Assembly: GCF_018129085.1 (NCBI RefSeq)
Contig: NZ_JAAGBB010000049.1
Coordinates: forward strand, 1 to 40,333
Reading direction: 5' to 3'
DNA length: 40,333 nt
From: Plastoroseomonas hellenica
Lineage (GTDB): Bacteria; Pseudomonadota; Alphaproteobacteria; Acetobacterales; Acetobacteraceae
Part shown: piece after piece, positions 9,054-17,444 of the stretch
How positions within the stretch are numbered: the first letter of the stretch is position 1
Layout of the letters: each line of letters begins with the position of its first letter
Translations under genes and position numbers: made by a program
Notes under the pieces: generated by a model
Told to the model about the DNA's origin: nothing
Databases searched by the model: none
What the model saw: the letters and a program-made list of their open reading frames with translations, nothing else

Positions 9054-9815
9054 ATGGACCAGACCACCGAATGGATGCGGCTGACCGCCGCGGAGCTGAA
9101 TGCGCGCGCGGCTGCCGGCGCCCTCGTCATCATCCCCGTGGCCTCGCTGGAACAGCACGGGCCGCATCTGGCGACCGGCGTCGACATCCTCTGCGCCACC
9201 GCGGTCGCGGCGCGCACCGCGGCGATCATCGCGGCCGCCGGTGAGCCGGTGGTCGTCACGCCCTGCATCTGGACCGGCCTTGCCGAGCATCACATGGAGT
9301 TCGGCGGCACTGTCACCCTCGACTACGATGCCTTCGCCGCGGTGATCCGCGGCGTCGTGCGCTCCGCCGCGCGCTGCGGCTTCAAGCGCGTCATGCTGCT
9401 GAACGGCCATGGCGGCAATGCCGAGGCGGTGGCCGTCGCGGCGTCCGAGCTCGCGACCGAATTCGGCATCGCGGTCGCCGCCGGCACCTATTGGCACATG
9501 ATCGGCGATGCCTTCGCGCCGATCCTCGAGGCGCAGCCGAGCGTCATGCATGCCTGCGAGGCGGAGACCTCGATGATCATGGCGATCTCGCCCGCCAGCA
9601 TCAGGCGCGAAAAGCTGGCGGAGGCGCATGGGCCGCACACGACACGGGTCGAAGGCCAACCCTCGGCGCTCTACCGCCGGCGCTCCTTCCGCGCCATCAG
9701 CGAGAGCGGCGTCATCGGCGACGCGCGCCTGGCGACCGTGGAGAAAGGGGAGAGGCTGCTGGATACGGCAGCCGAAAGGATCGCGGCGATGCTGCGCAAT
9801 CCGGCGCTGTGGTGA
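9054..9815 (+). CDS. Creatininase-family amidohydrolase
   Basis: A 253-residue metal-dependent amidohydrolase of the creatininase/FAPy-deformylase family, which opens cyclic amides or removes formyl groups. The metal-binding motif EQHGPHLATGVD (about residues 30-41), LNGHGGN (about 118-124) and the later Glu in CEAETSMI are all present. The start at 9054 is chosen because GGGGAG lies eight bases upstream; ATG 9039 in the same frame is less likely. It is not creatininase by default: the family includes mycofactocin and Fe-nucleotide enzymes, and no creatine genes are nearby. Convergent with the phosphoesterase gene 22 bases beyond its stop. Confidence 0.88.
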   Translation: MDQTTEWMRLTAAELNARAAAGALVIIPVASLEQHGPHLATGVDILCATAVAARTAAIIAAAGEPVVVTPCIWTGLAEHHMEFGGTVTLDYDAFAAVIRGVVRSAARCGFKRVMLLNGHGGNAEAVAVAASELATEFGIAVAAGTYWHMIGDAFAPILEAQPSVMHACEAETSMIMAISPASIRREKLAEAHGPHTTRVEGQPSALYRRRSFRAISESGVIGDARLATVEKGERLLDTAAERIAAMLRNPALW

Positions 9816-9837
9816 GGATTTGGGAGGCGGTGAGCGC

Positions 9838-10566
9838 CTAGAAGGCCAGATCCACCCAGCTCAGATGCCCGCCCTTGCCGGCGCCGGTGTCGAGGAAGAC
9901 CGCGGTGCCGCCTGCCGCGCCGTGCTGTACGTAAGGACGGCCGTCGGTGCTGCGGCGTTCGTGCCCGCAGTAGACGGTGAGGCCGGCCGGAATGCGCTCC
10001 ACCCAATTGTGCAGCCGCTCCGGGAAGCCGTCGGCGCGGATCCGGCCGGTGACCTCCCCGAACAGCGCGCGCGAGACGATGGCATCCGGCTTGCGCGCGC
10101 CCGCATCCTCCGGCGCCGGTTGATGCAGCATGGCGTCGTGATAGCCGCCATGCACGAAGAGCGACGGGCCGGCGCGCAGCCAGGCCGGGGCGCGCGCGAT
10201 CTCCGCGACGGCACGCGCCTTCAGCGCCACGGCATCCGGCGCCGCCGCAATCTGGGACAGTGTTTCGCCCAGGCCCTCGGCGTTCATGCGCAGCGACGCA
10301 CCCATCAGCGCCCGCCGCAGCTTGTGGTCATGGTTGCCGAGCAGGAACAGGCCTGCGCCGGTATCCAGCAGCGTGAACATGCGCCGCAGCACCGAGGGGC
10401 TGTCCGGCCCATGGTCGGTCAGGTCGCCGAGCTGCACGATGAAGAGCCCTGCTGCCTCCGCGCCGGCGCAGGCTGCATCGAAGCCGGCCATGTCGCCATG
10501 CACGTCACCCACGATGCGGAGGCCGGCGAAGCCGCGTGCACGGAGCTGCTGCCGCGTGAAGCTCAT
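9838..10566 (-). CDS. Metallophosphoesterase (PPP-type phosphatase)
   Basis: 242 residues with the calcineurin-like metal motifs in order: GDVHGD (about 20-25), GDLTDHGPDS (about 47-56) and GNHDHK (about 77-82), then histidine-bearing VHGGYHD and GHERR. The usual GDxxDRGP carries His for Arg. Homologues dephosphorylate proteins or dinucleoside tetraphosphates; the substrate is not evident. The start overlaps the photolyase stop by four bases, so it is translated as the second gene of that operon. Confidence 0.88.
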   Translation of the reverse strand: MSFTRQQLRARGFAGLRIVGDVHGDMAGFDAACAGAEAAGLFIVQLGDLTDHGPDSPSVLRRMFTLLDTGAGLFLLGNHDHKLRRALMGASLRMNAEGLGETLSQIAAAPDAVALKARAVAEIARAPAWLRAGPSLFVHGGYHDAMLHQPAPEDAGARKPDAIVSRALFGEVTGRIRADGFPERLHNWVERIPAGLTVYCGHERRSTDGRPYVQHGAAGGTAVFLDTGAGKGGHLSWVDLAF

Positions 10567-11978
10567 GCACGGAGCGCCGCGAAGGCGTCGAGGGCGCGCA
10601 GCCGCGCCGCCGCATGGTCGACGATCGGCTTCGGGTAGTCGCGCCCGAGCCGGAAACCCACCTCTGCCAGGACGGTATCCGGCGCCTCCCAGGGGCTATG
10701 GATATGGGTATCCGGCAGCGCCGCGATCTCGGGGACGAAAGTGCGGACATAGGCGCCGCCGGGATCGAACTTCCGTCCTTGCAGGACTGGGTTAAACACC
10801 CGGAAATAGGGTGCGGCATCCGATCCGCAGCCCGCCACCCATTGCCAGTTCTGGCTGTTGTTCGCGAGGTTGGCATCGACCAGCGTGTCCCAGAACCAGG
10901 CCGCGCCCTGCTGCCAGGGCTGCAACAGGTGCTTCACCAGGAAGCTCGCGACGATCATGCGCACCCGGTTGTGCATCCACCCGGTCCGCCAGAGCTGACG
11001 CATGCCCGCATCGACGATCGGGTAGCCGGTTGCCCCCCGTTCCCAGGCGCGCCGATGCCGTGCATCAGGCGCCCAGGCGAAGTTCCTGAAACCAGCGCGG
11101 AGCGGCGCTTCCGGCATCTCCGGCCGATGCCAGAGCAGGTGATGGGAGAATTCGCGCCAGAGCAGCTCCTTCAGGAATGTCTCCGCGCTCTGGCCCTTCG
11201 TGGCGTCGCGCACGGCGTGCCAGACTTGGCGCGGTGATATCTCGCCCCAGTGCAGATGCGGGGATAGACGGGAGGTACCTTCGCGAGCCGGCAGGTCGCG
11301 ATCCGTGTCGTAGCGTGGCACGCATTGCAGGAAGTCACGCAACCGCGCCGCGGCGCCGGCTTCACCGGGTTGCCAGCGGCCCGGGAATTCGCCCGCCCAG
11401 TCGCGGCGCGGCAGCAGGCCCCAATCCTCGAGCCGTTCACCAGCGGGTGCCTTCGCGGGCATCGCCATCCGCCGAGGCGGCGGCAAGGGTGCCTCCGGCT
11501 CACCGAGCGCCATCACCGCGCGTGCGAAGGGGGTGAAGACCGCATAGGGCGCGCCTGACCCGCTCCGTACCCGATGCGGCTCGGTCAGCAAGGAAGACGT
11601 ATGCAGCACCAGCTTGCCGCCGAGCGCGTCGAGCGCCTCGGCCACGCGCTGGTCGCGCCGCCGCGCCCAAGGTTCATAGAGCCGTCCGGCTTGCACCGAT
11701 CGGGCCCCGGTCTCTGCGGCGAGTGCCGGAATCAGTGTCTCCGCGGAACCGCGCAGCAGCAGCAGGCGCGCACCATGCGTCCGGACATCGGCGGCGAGCG
11801 TGGCCAGGCTGTGATGCAGCCACCAGCGTGCAGCGCCACCCGGCGCCCAGGCGCCGGCGGCCGCATCGTCCAGCACGAAGACGGGCAGCACCGAGCCGGT
11901 CTTCGTCGCGGCTCGCAGCGCGGGATTGTCGGCGAGGCGCAGGTCTTGGCGGAACCAAAGGATGACAGGCGCGGTCAT
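10563..11978 (-). CDS. phr: Deoxyribodipyrimidine photo-lyase (class I CPD photolyase)
   Basis: A 471-residue flavoprotein that repairs UV-induced cyclobutane pyrimidine dimers using blue light. The N-terminal antenna Rossmann domain starts with ILWFRQDLRLADNPAL. The C-terminal FAD domain shows LLWREFSHHLL, GYPIVDAGMRQL, TGWMHNRVRMI and DAAPYFRVFNP. All three tryptophans of the E. coli-type electron-transfer chain have counterparts (in HRRAWERG, LQPWQQGA and NSQNWQW), and the Asn close to the flavin is kept in ANNSQNW. GGGGGA lies just before the start. It leads the operon with the metallophosphoesterase. Confidence 0.97.
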   Translation of the reverse strand: MTAPVILWFRQDLRLADNPALRAATKTGSVLPVFVLDDAAAGAWAPGGAARWWLHHSLATLAADVRTHGARLLLLRGSAETLIPALAAETGARSVQAGRLYEPWARRRDQRVAEALDALGGKLVLHTSSLLTEPHRVRSGSGAPYAVFTPFARAVMALGEPEAPLPPPRRMAMPAKAPAGERLEDWGLLPRRDWAGEFPGRWQPGEAGAAARLRDFLQCVPRYDTDRDLPAREGTSRLSPHLHWGEISPRQVWHAVRDATKGQSAETFLKELLWREFSHHLLWHRPEMPEAPLRAGFRNFAWAPDARHRRAWERGATGYPIVDAGMRQLWRTGWMHNRVRMIVASFLVKHLLQPWQQGAAWFWDTLVDANLANNSQNWQWVAGCGSDAAPYFRVFNPVLQGRKFDPGGAYVRTFVPEIAALPDTHIHSPWEAPDTVLAEVGFRLGRDYPKPIVDHAAARLRALDAFAALRA

Positions 11979-12078
11979 TCCCCCAATCTGGCCGAGGGCG
12001 TGTTAGGACGCGAGGCTCGGCGACAGCGATCGCACGCCGATATGACAGAGCCAGCCGGGACAGAGCACGAACAGCCCC

Positions 12079-13425
12079 ATGACCATCCCCACCAGGGCCG
12101 TCGCGACGACTGCGCTGCTGCTGCTCTGGCCGGCGCTGTTCAACGGTGCGCCGCTGATCTTCTCGGACACGCTCGATTTTCCCGCGATGATGCTGGATCC
12201 GGCTGGGCGCCCGATCCGGGCCCTCGGCTACGGGGCCTTCGCCGGGCTGCCGGCCCTGCTGACGGGCAGCTTCTGGCCGGTGGTGGTGGCGCAGGCGCTG
12301 CTGACCGCCTGGGCCACGCATGCGGCGATCGCCGCCACGCTGCCGGCGCTGCCACCCCGCCTGCATGTTCTCGCCGGCGTTGCGATCGCCGCGCTGACCA
12401 GCGCCGGCTGGGCGGCAAGCTATGCGATGCCCGATGCGCTCACCGCGCCCGGCCTGCTGGCGCTGTTCCTGGTGCTTGCCGGGGCGCGCGGCGTGCGGCT
12501 GGCGGTCGCCGCAGCCTTGGTCGCGCTGGCCGCCGCCAGCCACGTGACGCATGTCCTGATACTGTTCGCGGCGATCGGCGCGGTTGCGGCACTGGGCTTG
12601 GCGCCGTGGCGCCAGGCGCTGCTGGCGGCGGCCCTCACCCTGGCTGGGGCCGGGGTGGTGATCGGTGCCAATCGCCTGCTCTCGGGCCATGCCGAGTATG
12701 TGCGCGGCGGCGAGGTCTTCCTCGCCGCGCGTCTCGCCGGCGACGGGCTGCTGCAGCGGGAGCTCGCGGCGCGCTGCCCGGATCCGGCGCTGCCGCTGCT
12801 CTGCGCTGCGCTGCCGGTCATGCAGCGCGACGCCGACGAGTTTCTCTGGGAAGGCAATTCACCGCTGCGTCCGGGCGGCGATTTCTTCGCGGCATCGGCC
12901 GAGATGCGCATCGCCAATGCCGCGACCATGGCGGGCTTCTGGCCCGACTGGATCGCGGCTTCACTGGCCCGCGCGGCGCGGCAGGTGCTGGCGGTCCGGG
13001 CGGGCGATGGGCTGGAGCGGGAGCTGATGCGGATATTCGCCCCGCGCCTGGCGCCGCTGCTCGGCAAGGATGCGGCGCGCATCGCGCTCGCCTCCCGCCA
13101 GTTGCAGGAAGAATTGGCGGAGCATCCGGTCACGCTGGTCCCGGTGCCGGCGGCGCTGCTCGGCCTGGCGCTGGCGCCGCTGCTGCTGGTCATCCTGCGT
13201 CAGCGGCGGGCTTGGCCGGCGTATCGGCCGGCGCTGCTCCTGCTGGCCGTGGTGCTGGCGGGATATCTCGCCAATGCGCTGGCGATCGGCTTCGGCGGCA
13301 GCGTGCACCCGCGCTACGCGGCGCGAATCGTCTGGCTGCTGCCGCTGGCCGCGGGCGCTGCCCTCGCCGCACACCGATTCGGGGGCATGACTGGGGGCTT
13401 GCGGACCGCCACGGACCCCCTGTAG
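12079..13425 (+). CDS. Polytopic membrane protein of unknown function
   Basis: 448 residues with about eight to nine hydrophobic helices in two groups (residues 5-205 and 350-440) around a hydrophilic domain of about 130 residues. The soluble part contains CPDPALPLLCAALPV and a conserved-looking RDADEFLWEG. The closing HPRYAARIVWLLPL resembles the end of GT-C/PMT-type glycosyltransferases, but the early DxD/ExD loop motif of those enzymes is not clear. I do not assign a function. It is divergent from the photolyase (100 bases between starts) and has no strong ribosome site. Confidence 0.75.
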   Translation: MTIPTRAVATTALLLLWPALFNGAPLIFSDTLDFPAMMLDPAGRPIRALGYGAFAGLPALLTGSFWPVVVAQALLTAWATHAAIAATLPALPPRLHVLAGVAIAALTSAGWAASYAMPDALTAPGLLALFLVLAGARGVRLAVAAALVALAAASHVTHVLILFAAIGAVAALGLAPWRQALLAAALTLAGAGVVIGANRLLSGHAEYVRGGEVFLAARLAGDGLLQRELAARCPDPALPLLCAALPVMQRDADEFLWEGNSPLRPGGDFFAASAEMRIANAATMAGFWPDWIAASLARAARQVLAVRAGDGLERELMRIFAPRLAPLLGKDAARIALASRQLQEELAEHPVTLVPVPAALLGLALAPLLLVILRQRRAWPAYRPALLLLAVVLAGYLANALAIGFGGSVHPRYAARIVWLLPLAAGAALAAHRFGGMTGGLRTATDPL

Positions 13426-13612
13426 CAGGCCGCGAATCGGGCGCTGGTGCCACAAACCCGCGCCGCAAGCGGCTTTCTGAGGTGTCCTCCGCAGAAAAGG
13501 CTTGTTTTTGGGGCTTTCCCGCAGCACGCAATAGGCCGCGCCGGTCGCGGCGCTGTAACCCCGTGCAGGTCGCCCCCCAGGCGATCGCCGTCCAATGAGG
13601 AGCCACACAAAC

Positions 13613-13948
13613 ATGGCAGCCAAGAAGCCGGCGGCGCCGGCCACCGCCGCCGCCGCCAAGGCCAAGGCCATCCCGACCGTCACGCTGAAGCAGCTCGCTG
13701 CCGGCCTCGCCGAGGGCCACGAGCTCTCCAAGCGCGCCGCCGAGGCGATCCTGAACGACCTGGTCGAGACAGTGACGAAGCGCCTGAAGAAGGGCGAGAA
13801 GATCCGCCTCACCGGCCTCGGCATCCTGCAGGTCAAGGCGCGCCCGGCGCGCCTGGGCCGCAACCCGGCGACCGGCGAGCAGATCAAGATCAAGGCCAGC
13901 AAGAAGGTCGCCTTCCGCCCCGCCAAGGAGCTGAAGGAAGCCGTCTGA
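13613..13948 (+). CDS. HU-family DNA-binding protein with Ala/Lys-rich N-terminal tail
   Basis: The start at 13613 is decided by GAGGAG 11 bases upstream; the ATG at 13595 would place that ribosome site inside the gene. The protein has 111 residues. About 25 N-terminal residues rich in Ala, Lys and Pro precede a standard HU/IHF fold: LKQLAAGLAEGHELSKRAAEAILNDLVETVTKRL, then the GEKIRLTGLGILQVKARPARLGRNPATGEQIKI arm region and the closing KKVAFRPAKELKEAV. It binds and bends DNA in the nucleoid. The basic tail resembles those of histone-like proteins. A single gene with its own terminator. Confidence 0.93.
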   Translation: MAAKKPAAPATAAAAKAKAIPTVTLKQLAAGLAEGHELSKRAAEAILNDLVETVTKRLKKGEKIRLTGLGILQVKARPARLGRNPATGEQIKIKASKKVAFRPAKELKEAV

Positions 13949-13955
13949 CGCTTCC

Positions 13956-13989
13956 GGCGGCGCCCTTCCCTTCGGGGACGGGCGCCGCC
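13956..13989 (+). terminator. Terminator of the HU gene with UUCG tetraloop
   Basis: A 10-bp perfect outer stem (GGCGGCGCCC at 13956-13965 with 13980-13989), a one-base bulge on each side, a 4-bp inner stem and a TTCG loop at 13971-13974. It begins seven bases after the HU stop and is followed by CATCTTTC. Confidence 0.8.
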
Positions 13990-14135
13990 CATCTTTCGGA
14001 TCGCGCCCCGGCTGCATCGCAGCAGAGGCGCTACCGAACCGCCTGCCTTCTGGCATAGTCCGGGCCCGACCATCCTTGCCCGGGCATGGAACTTGCCTCC
14101 CCCGGTGCGCCCGTTCACCCGCACGCCGGAGCCTG

Positions 14136-17100
14136 ATGGCCATGTCGATCCATGTCGCCCTGAACCACAGGACCAGCTACCGCTATGACCGCGCGGTAGC
14201 ACTCGGCCCGCAGATCATCCGCCTGCGGCCAGCGCCGCATGCCCGCACCCCGATCCTCTCCTACGCGCTGAAGATCGAGCCCGCCGGCCACTTCCTGAAC
14301 TGGCAGCAGGACCCGCAGGGGAACTTCCTCGCCCGCGTCGTCTTTCCGGAGCGGGTCACTCATTTCGACGTGACCGTCGACCTCGTCGCCGACCTGGCGA
14401 CCATCAATCCCTTTGATTTCTTCGTCGAGCCGGCGGCCGAGACCTGGCCCTTCGCCTATGACCCGATGCTGGAGCAGGAACTCGCCCCCTATCGCCGCAC
14501 CGAAGCGGTGGGGCCGAGGCTCGGGGCCTTCCTGGCGGAGATCCCGCGCGACCCGCGCAACGCCGTCGACATGCTGGTCGACATCAACCGCATGCTGGCG
14601 GAGCGCATTGCCTATGTCGTGCGCATGGAGCCCGGCGTCTGGACGCCCGAGGAGACGCTCGGCAATCGCAAGGGTTCCTGCCGCGACAGCGCCTGGCTGC
14701 TGGTGCATGCGTTGCGCCATCTCGGCTTCGCGGCGCGCTTCGTCTCCGGCTACCTGGTCCAGCTCGTCGCCGATGTGAAGCCGGTGGAGGGGCCGGAAGG
14801 CCCGACGGCGGACTTCACCGACCTGCACGCCTGGACCGAGGTCTTCATCCCCGGCGCCGGCTGGATCGGCTTCGATCCCACCTCCGGTTTGATGGCGGGG
14901 GAGGGGCATATCCCGCTCGCCGCCAGCCCGGAGCCGCAATCGGCCGCCGCCATCAGCGGCGCCGCCGAGAAGGCCGAGACCATTTTCGAATTCGCGATGT
15001 CGGTCACCCGCATCCGCGAGACCCCGCGCGTCACCAAGCCCTACACGGACGCGGCCTGGCAGGACATCCTGGCCCGCGGCGCCGCGGTCGACCGTGCGTT
15101 GGCGAAGCATGACGTGCGCCTGACCATGGGCGGCGAACCCACCTTCATCGCCAATTCCGATTTCGATGCGGCGGAGTGGAACACCGATGCGCTCGGCCCG
15201 ACCAAGCGCGGCTTCGCGGGCAAGCTGATCCGCCGCCTGACGCCGCTCTGGGCTCCTGGCGCCGCCCTGCAATACGCGATGGGCAAGCATTATCCCGGCG
15301 AACAACTGCCGCGTTGGGCGATCCATGCGCATTGGCGCCGCGATGGCGAGCCGGTGTGGCGCGACCCCGCGCTGCTGGCGGCGGATGAGGACACCGACAG
15401 CGCGACCGCGGATGATGCGATGCGCTTTGCCGAGCTGCTCGCCGAGCGGCTGCAGATCGACCCCGCGCTGGTGAACCCGGCGCATGAGGACATCCACTAC
15501 TATCTCTGGCGGGAGAAGCGCCTGCCGGCCAACGTCGTCGCCGAGGACGCGAAGCTGCGCGACCCGCTGGAGCGCGAACGCCTCGCCCGCGTCTTCGGCC
15601 AGGGCCTGGCCACGACCGTCGGCGCGGTGCTGCCGCTCCGCCGCGTCATCGACGGCGGCGCGCGGCGCTGGCAATCCGACAAGTGGTTCTTCCGCGACGG
15701 CGTGCTGTTCCTGATCCCCGGCGACAGCCCGATCGGGCTCCGCCTGCCGCTCGAAAGCCTGCCCTGGATCGACGCCGCACGCATCGAGGGCGAGTTCGAG
15801 CGCGATCCCTTCGACAAGCGCGAACCCTTCCCGGCGCGCAGCGCTTTCGACCGCTTCCGGGGGGCTGAGGGGCTGACGCCCGACCTGCGCCCGCAGCCGC
15901 AGGATGCGCCGGTGATCGGCGAGAGCGCCGATCCCGGCGAGGTCCGCACCGCGCTGACGGTCGAGAGCCGCGACGGCAAGATCCACATCTTCTTCCCGCC
16001 GGTCTTCGCCGCCGAGGATTGGCTCGACCTCGCCGCCGCCGTCGAGGCGACGGCGCAGGAGACCGGGCGCCAGGTGGTGCTGGAGGGCTACCAGCCGCCG
16101 CGCGATCCGCGGCTCAACAGCTTCTCCGTCACCCCCGATCCGGGCGTGATCGAGGTGAACATCCATCCGTCCGACAATTGGGCCGAGCATGTCGCGCGCA
16201 CCGAGACGCTGTACGAGGAAGCGCGCCAGGTCGGGCTCTCGGCGGAGAAGTTCATGCTGGACGGCCGCCATGTCGGCACCGGCGGCGGCAACCATCTGGT
16301 CATGGGCGCCGCACAGCCGATCGACAGCCCCTTCCTGCGCCGCCCGGACCTGCTGAAGTCACTGCTCGGCTTCTGGCACAACCACCCGAGCCTCTCCTAT
16401 CTGTTCAGCGGCCTCTTCATCGGGCCTTCCAGCCAGCACCCGCGCATCGACGAGGCGCGGCAGGACATGGTGGCGGAGCTGGAAGCGGCCTTCGCCCAGG
16501 TGAAGCCGTACAAGGAAACGCCGCCCTGGATGGTGGACCGGCTGTTCCGCAACATCCTCGCGGACATGACCGGCAATACGCACCGGACCGAGTTCTGCAT
16601 CGACAAGCTCTATGCGCCGGAGACCGCTTCCGGCCGCCTCGGCCTCGTCGAGTACCGCGCCTTCGAGATGCCGCCGCATGCGCGCATGTCGGCGGCGCAG
16701 GCGCTGCTGCTGCGTTCGGCCATCGCCGCCTTCTGGGAAAAGCCCTATGAGCGCCGCCTCATCAAATGGGGCACCCGCATCCATGACGACTTCATGCTGC
16801 CCCACTACGTGGAGCAGGATTTCTTCGGCGCGCTCGAGGAGCTCGATATTCTCGGCTATCCGCTGGCCCGTGAATGGTTTGCGCCGCATATCGAGTTCCG
16901 CTTCCCGGTGATCGGCGGTACCGCCACACGCGGCATGGAACTCGAACTCCGCCATGCGCTGGAGCCGTGGCATGTCCTGGGCGAAGAACCCACGGCCGGC
17001 GGCACGGCCCGGTATGTGGACAGCAGCGCCGAGCGCCTGCAGGCTCGGATCACCGGTTTCCAGGAGGAACGCTACGTGCTGGCGTGCAATGGCCACGCCC

Positions 17101-17444
17101 TGCCGCTCTCGCCCACCGACCGGGCGGGCGAGTATGTGGCCGGCATCCGCTTCAAGGCCTGGGCGCCCCATTCCGCCCTGCATCCGGCCATCCCGGTGCA
17201 GACCCCGGTCGTGCTCGACATCCATGACCGCTGGACCGGGCGCAGCATCGGCGGGCTGACGCACCACGTCGCCCATCCCGGCGGCCGCAGCTACGAGACC
17301 CGTCCGGTCAATGCGAACGAGGCCGAGGCGCGCCGCCGCATCCGCTTCTGGCCCTATGGCCACACCCCCGGCCCGGCGCCGGAGCCGCTGCCTGCCGTCG
17401 CCCGCGACATGCCGCGCACGCTCGATCTCAGACGGCTGGGATGA
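14136..17444 (+). CDS. Transglutaminase-DUF2126 fusion protein
   Basis: 1,102 residues. Residues 3-95 are the bacterial transglutaminase N-terminal beta domain. Residues 140-255 form the transglutaminase-like core with Cys182 (GSCRDSAW), His231 (DLHAWTEV) and Asp247 (IGFDPTSG). From about residue 310 to the end it is DUF2126, starting with VRLTMGGEPTF, a region predicted in the literature to be a glutamine-synthetase-like COOH-NH2 ligase. Two start codons six bases apart (14136, 14142) share a GGAG. Its stop overlaps the start of the next gene by four bases. The family is widespread next to ATP-grasp/alpha-E genes, and a role in making or processing a peptide has been proposed. It is cytoplasmic, with no signal peptide. 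Confidence 0.92.
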   Translation: MAMSIHVALNHRTSYRYDRAVALGPQIIRLRPAPHARTPILSYALKIEPAGHFLNWQQDPQGNFLARVVFPERVTHFDVTVDLVADLATINPFDFFVEPAAETWPFAYDPMLEQELAPYRRTEAVGPRLGAFLAEIPRDPRNAVDMLVDINRMLAERIAYVVRMEPGVWTPEETLGNRKGSCRDSAWLLVHALRHLGFAARFVSGYLVQLVADVKPVEGPEGPTADFTDLHAWTEVFIPGAGWIGFDPTSGLMAGEGHIPLAASPEPQSAAAISGAAEKAETIFEFAMSVTRIRETPRVTKPYTDAAWQDILARGAAVDRALAKHDVRLTMGGEPTFIANSDFDAAEWNTDALGPTKRGFAGKLIRRLTPLWAPGAALQYAMGKHYPGEQLPRWAIHAHWRRDGEPVWRDPALLAADEDTDSATADDAMRFAELLAERLQIDPALVNPAHEDIHYYLWREKRLPANVVAEDAKLRDPLERERLARVFGQGLATTVGAVLPLRRVIDGGARRWQSDKWFFRDGVLFLIPGDSPIGLRLPLESLPWIDAARIEGEFERDPFDKREPFPARSAFDRFRGAEGLTPDLRPQPQDAPVIGESADPGEVRTALTVESRDGKIHIFFPPVFAAEDWLDLAAAVEATAQETGRQVVLEGYQPPRDPRLNSFSVTPDPGVIEVNIHPSDNWAEHVARTETLYEEARQVGLSAEKFMLDGRHVGTGGGNHLVMGAAQPIDSPFLRRPDLLKSLLGFWHNHPSLSYLFSGLFIGPSSQHPRIDEARQDMVAELEAAFAQVKPYKETPPWMVDRLFRNILADMTGNTHRTEFCIDKLYAPETASGRLGLVEYRAFEMPPHARMSAAQALLLRSAIAAFWEKPYERRLIKWGTRIHDDFMLPHYVEQDFFGALEELDILGYPLAREWFAPHIEFRFPVIGGTATRGMELELRHALEPWHVLGEEPTAGGTARYVDSSAERLQARITGFQEERYVLACNGHALPLSPTDRAGEYVAGIRFKAWAPHSALHPAIPVQTPVVLDIHDRWTGRSIGGLTHHVAHPGGRSYETRPVNANEAEARRRIRFWPYGHTPGPAPEPLPAVARDMPRTLDLRRLG

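Noticed and set aside
9054-9815. Creatinine degradation
   Set aside because: The family motif is present, but no creatinase or sarcosine oxidase genes are nearby, so only the family name is used.
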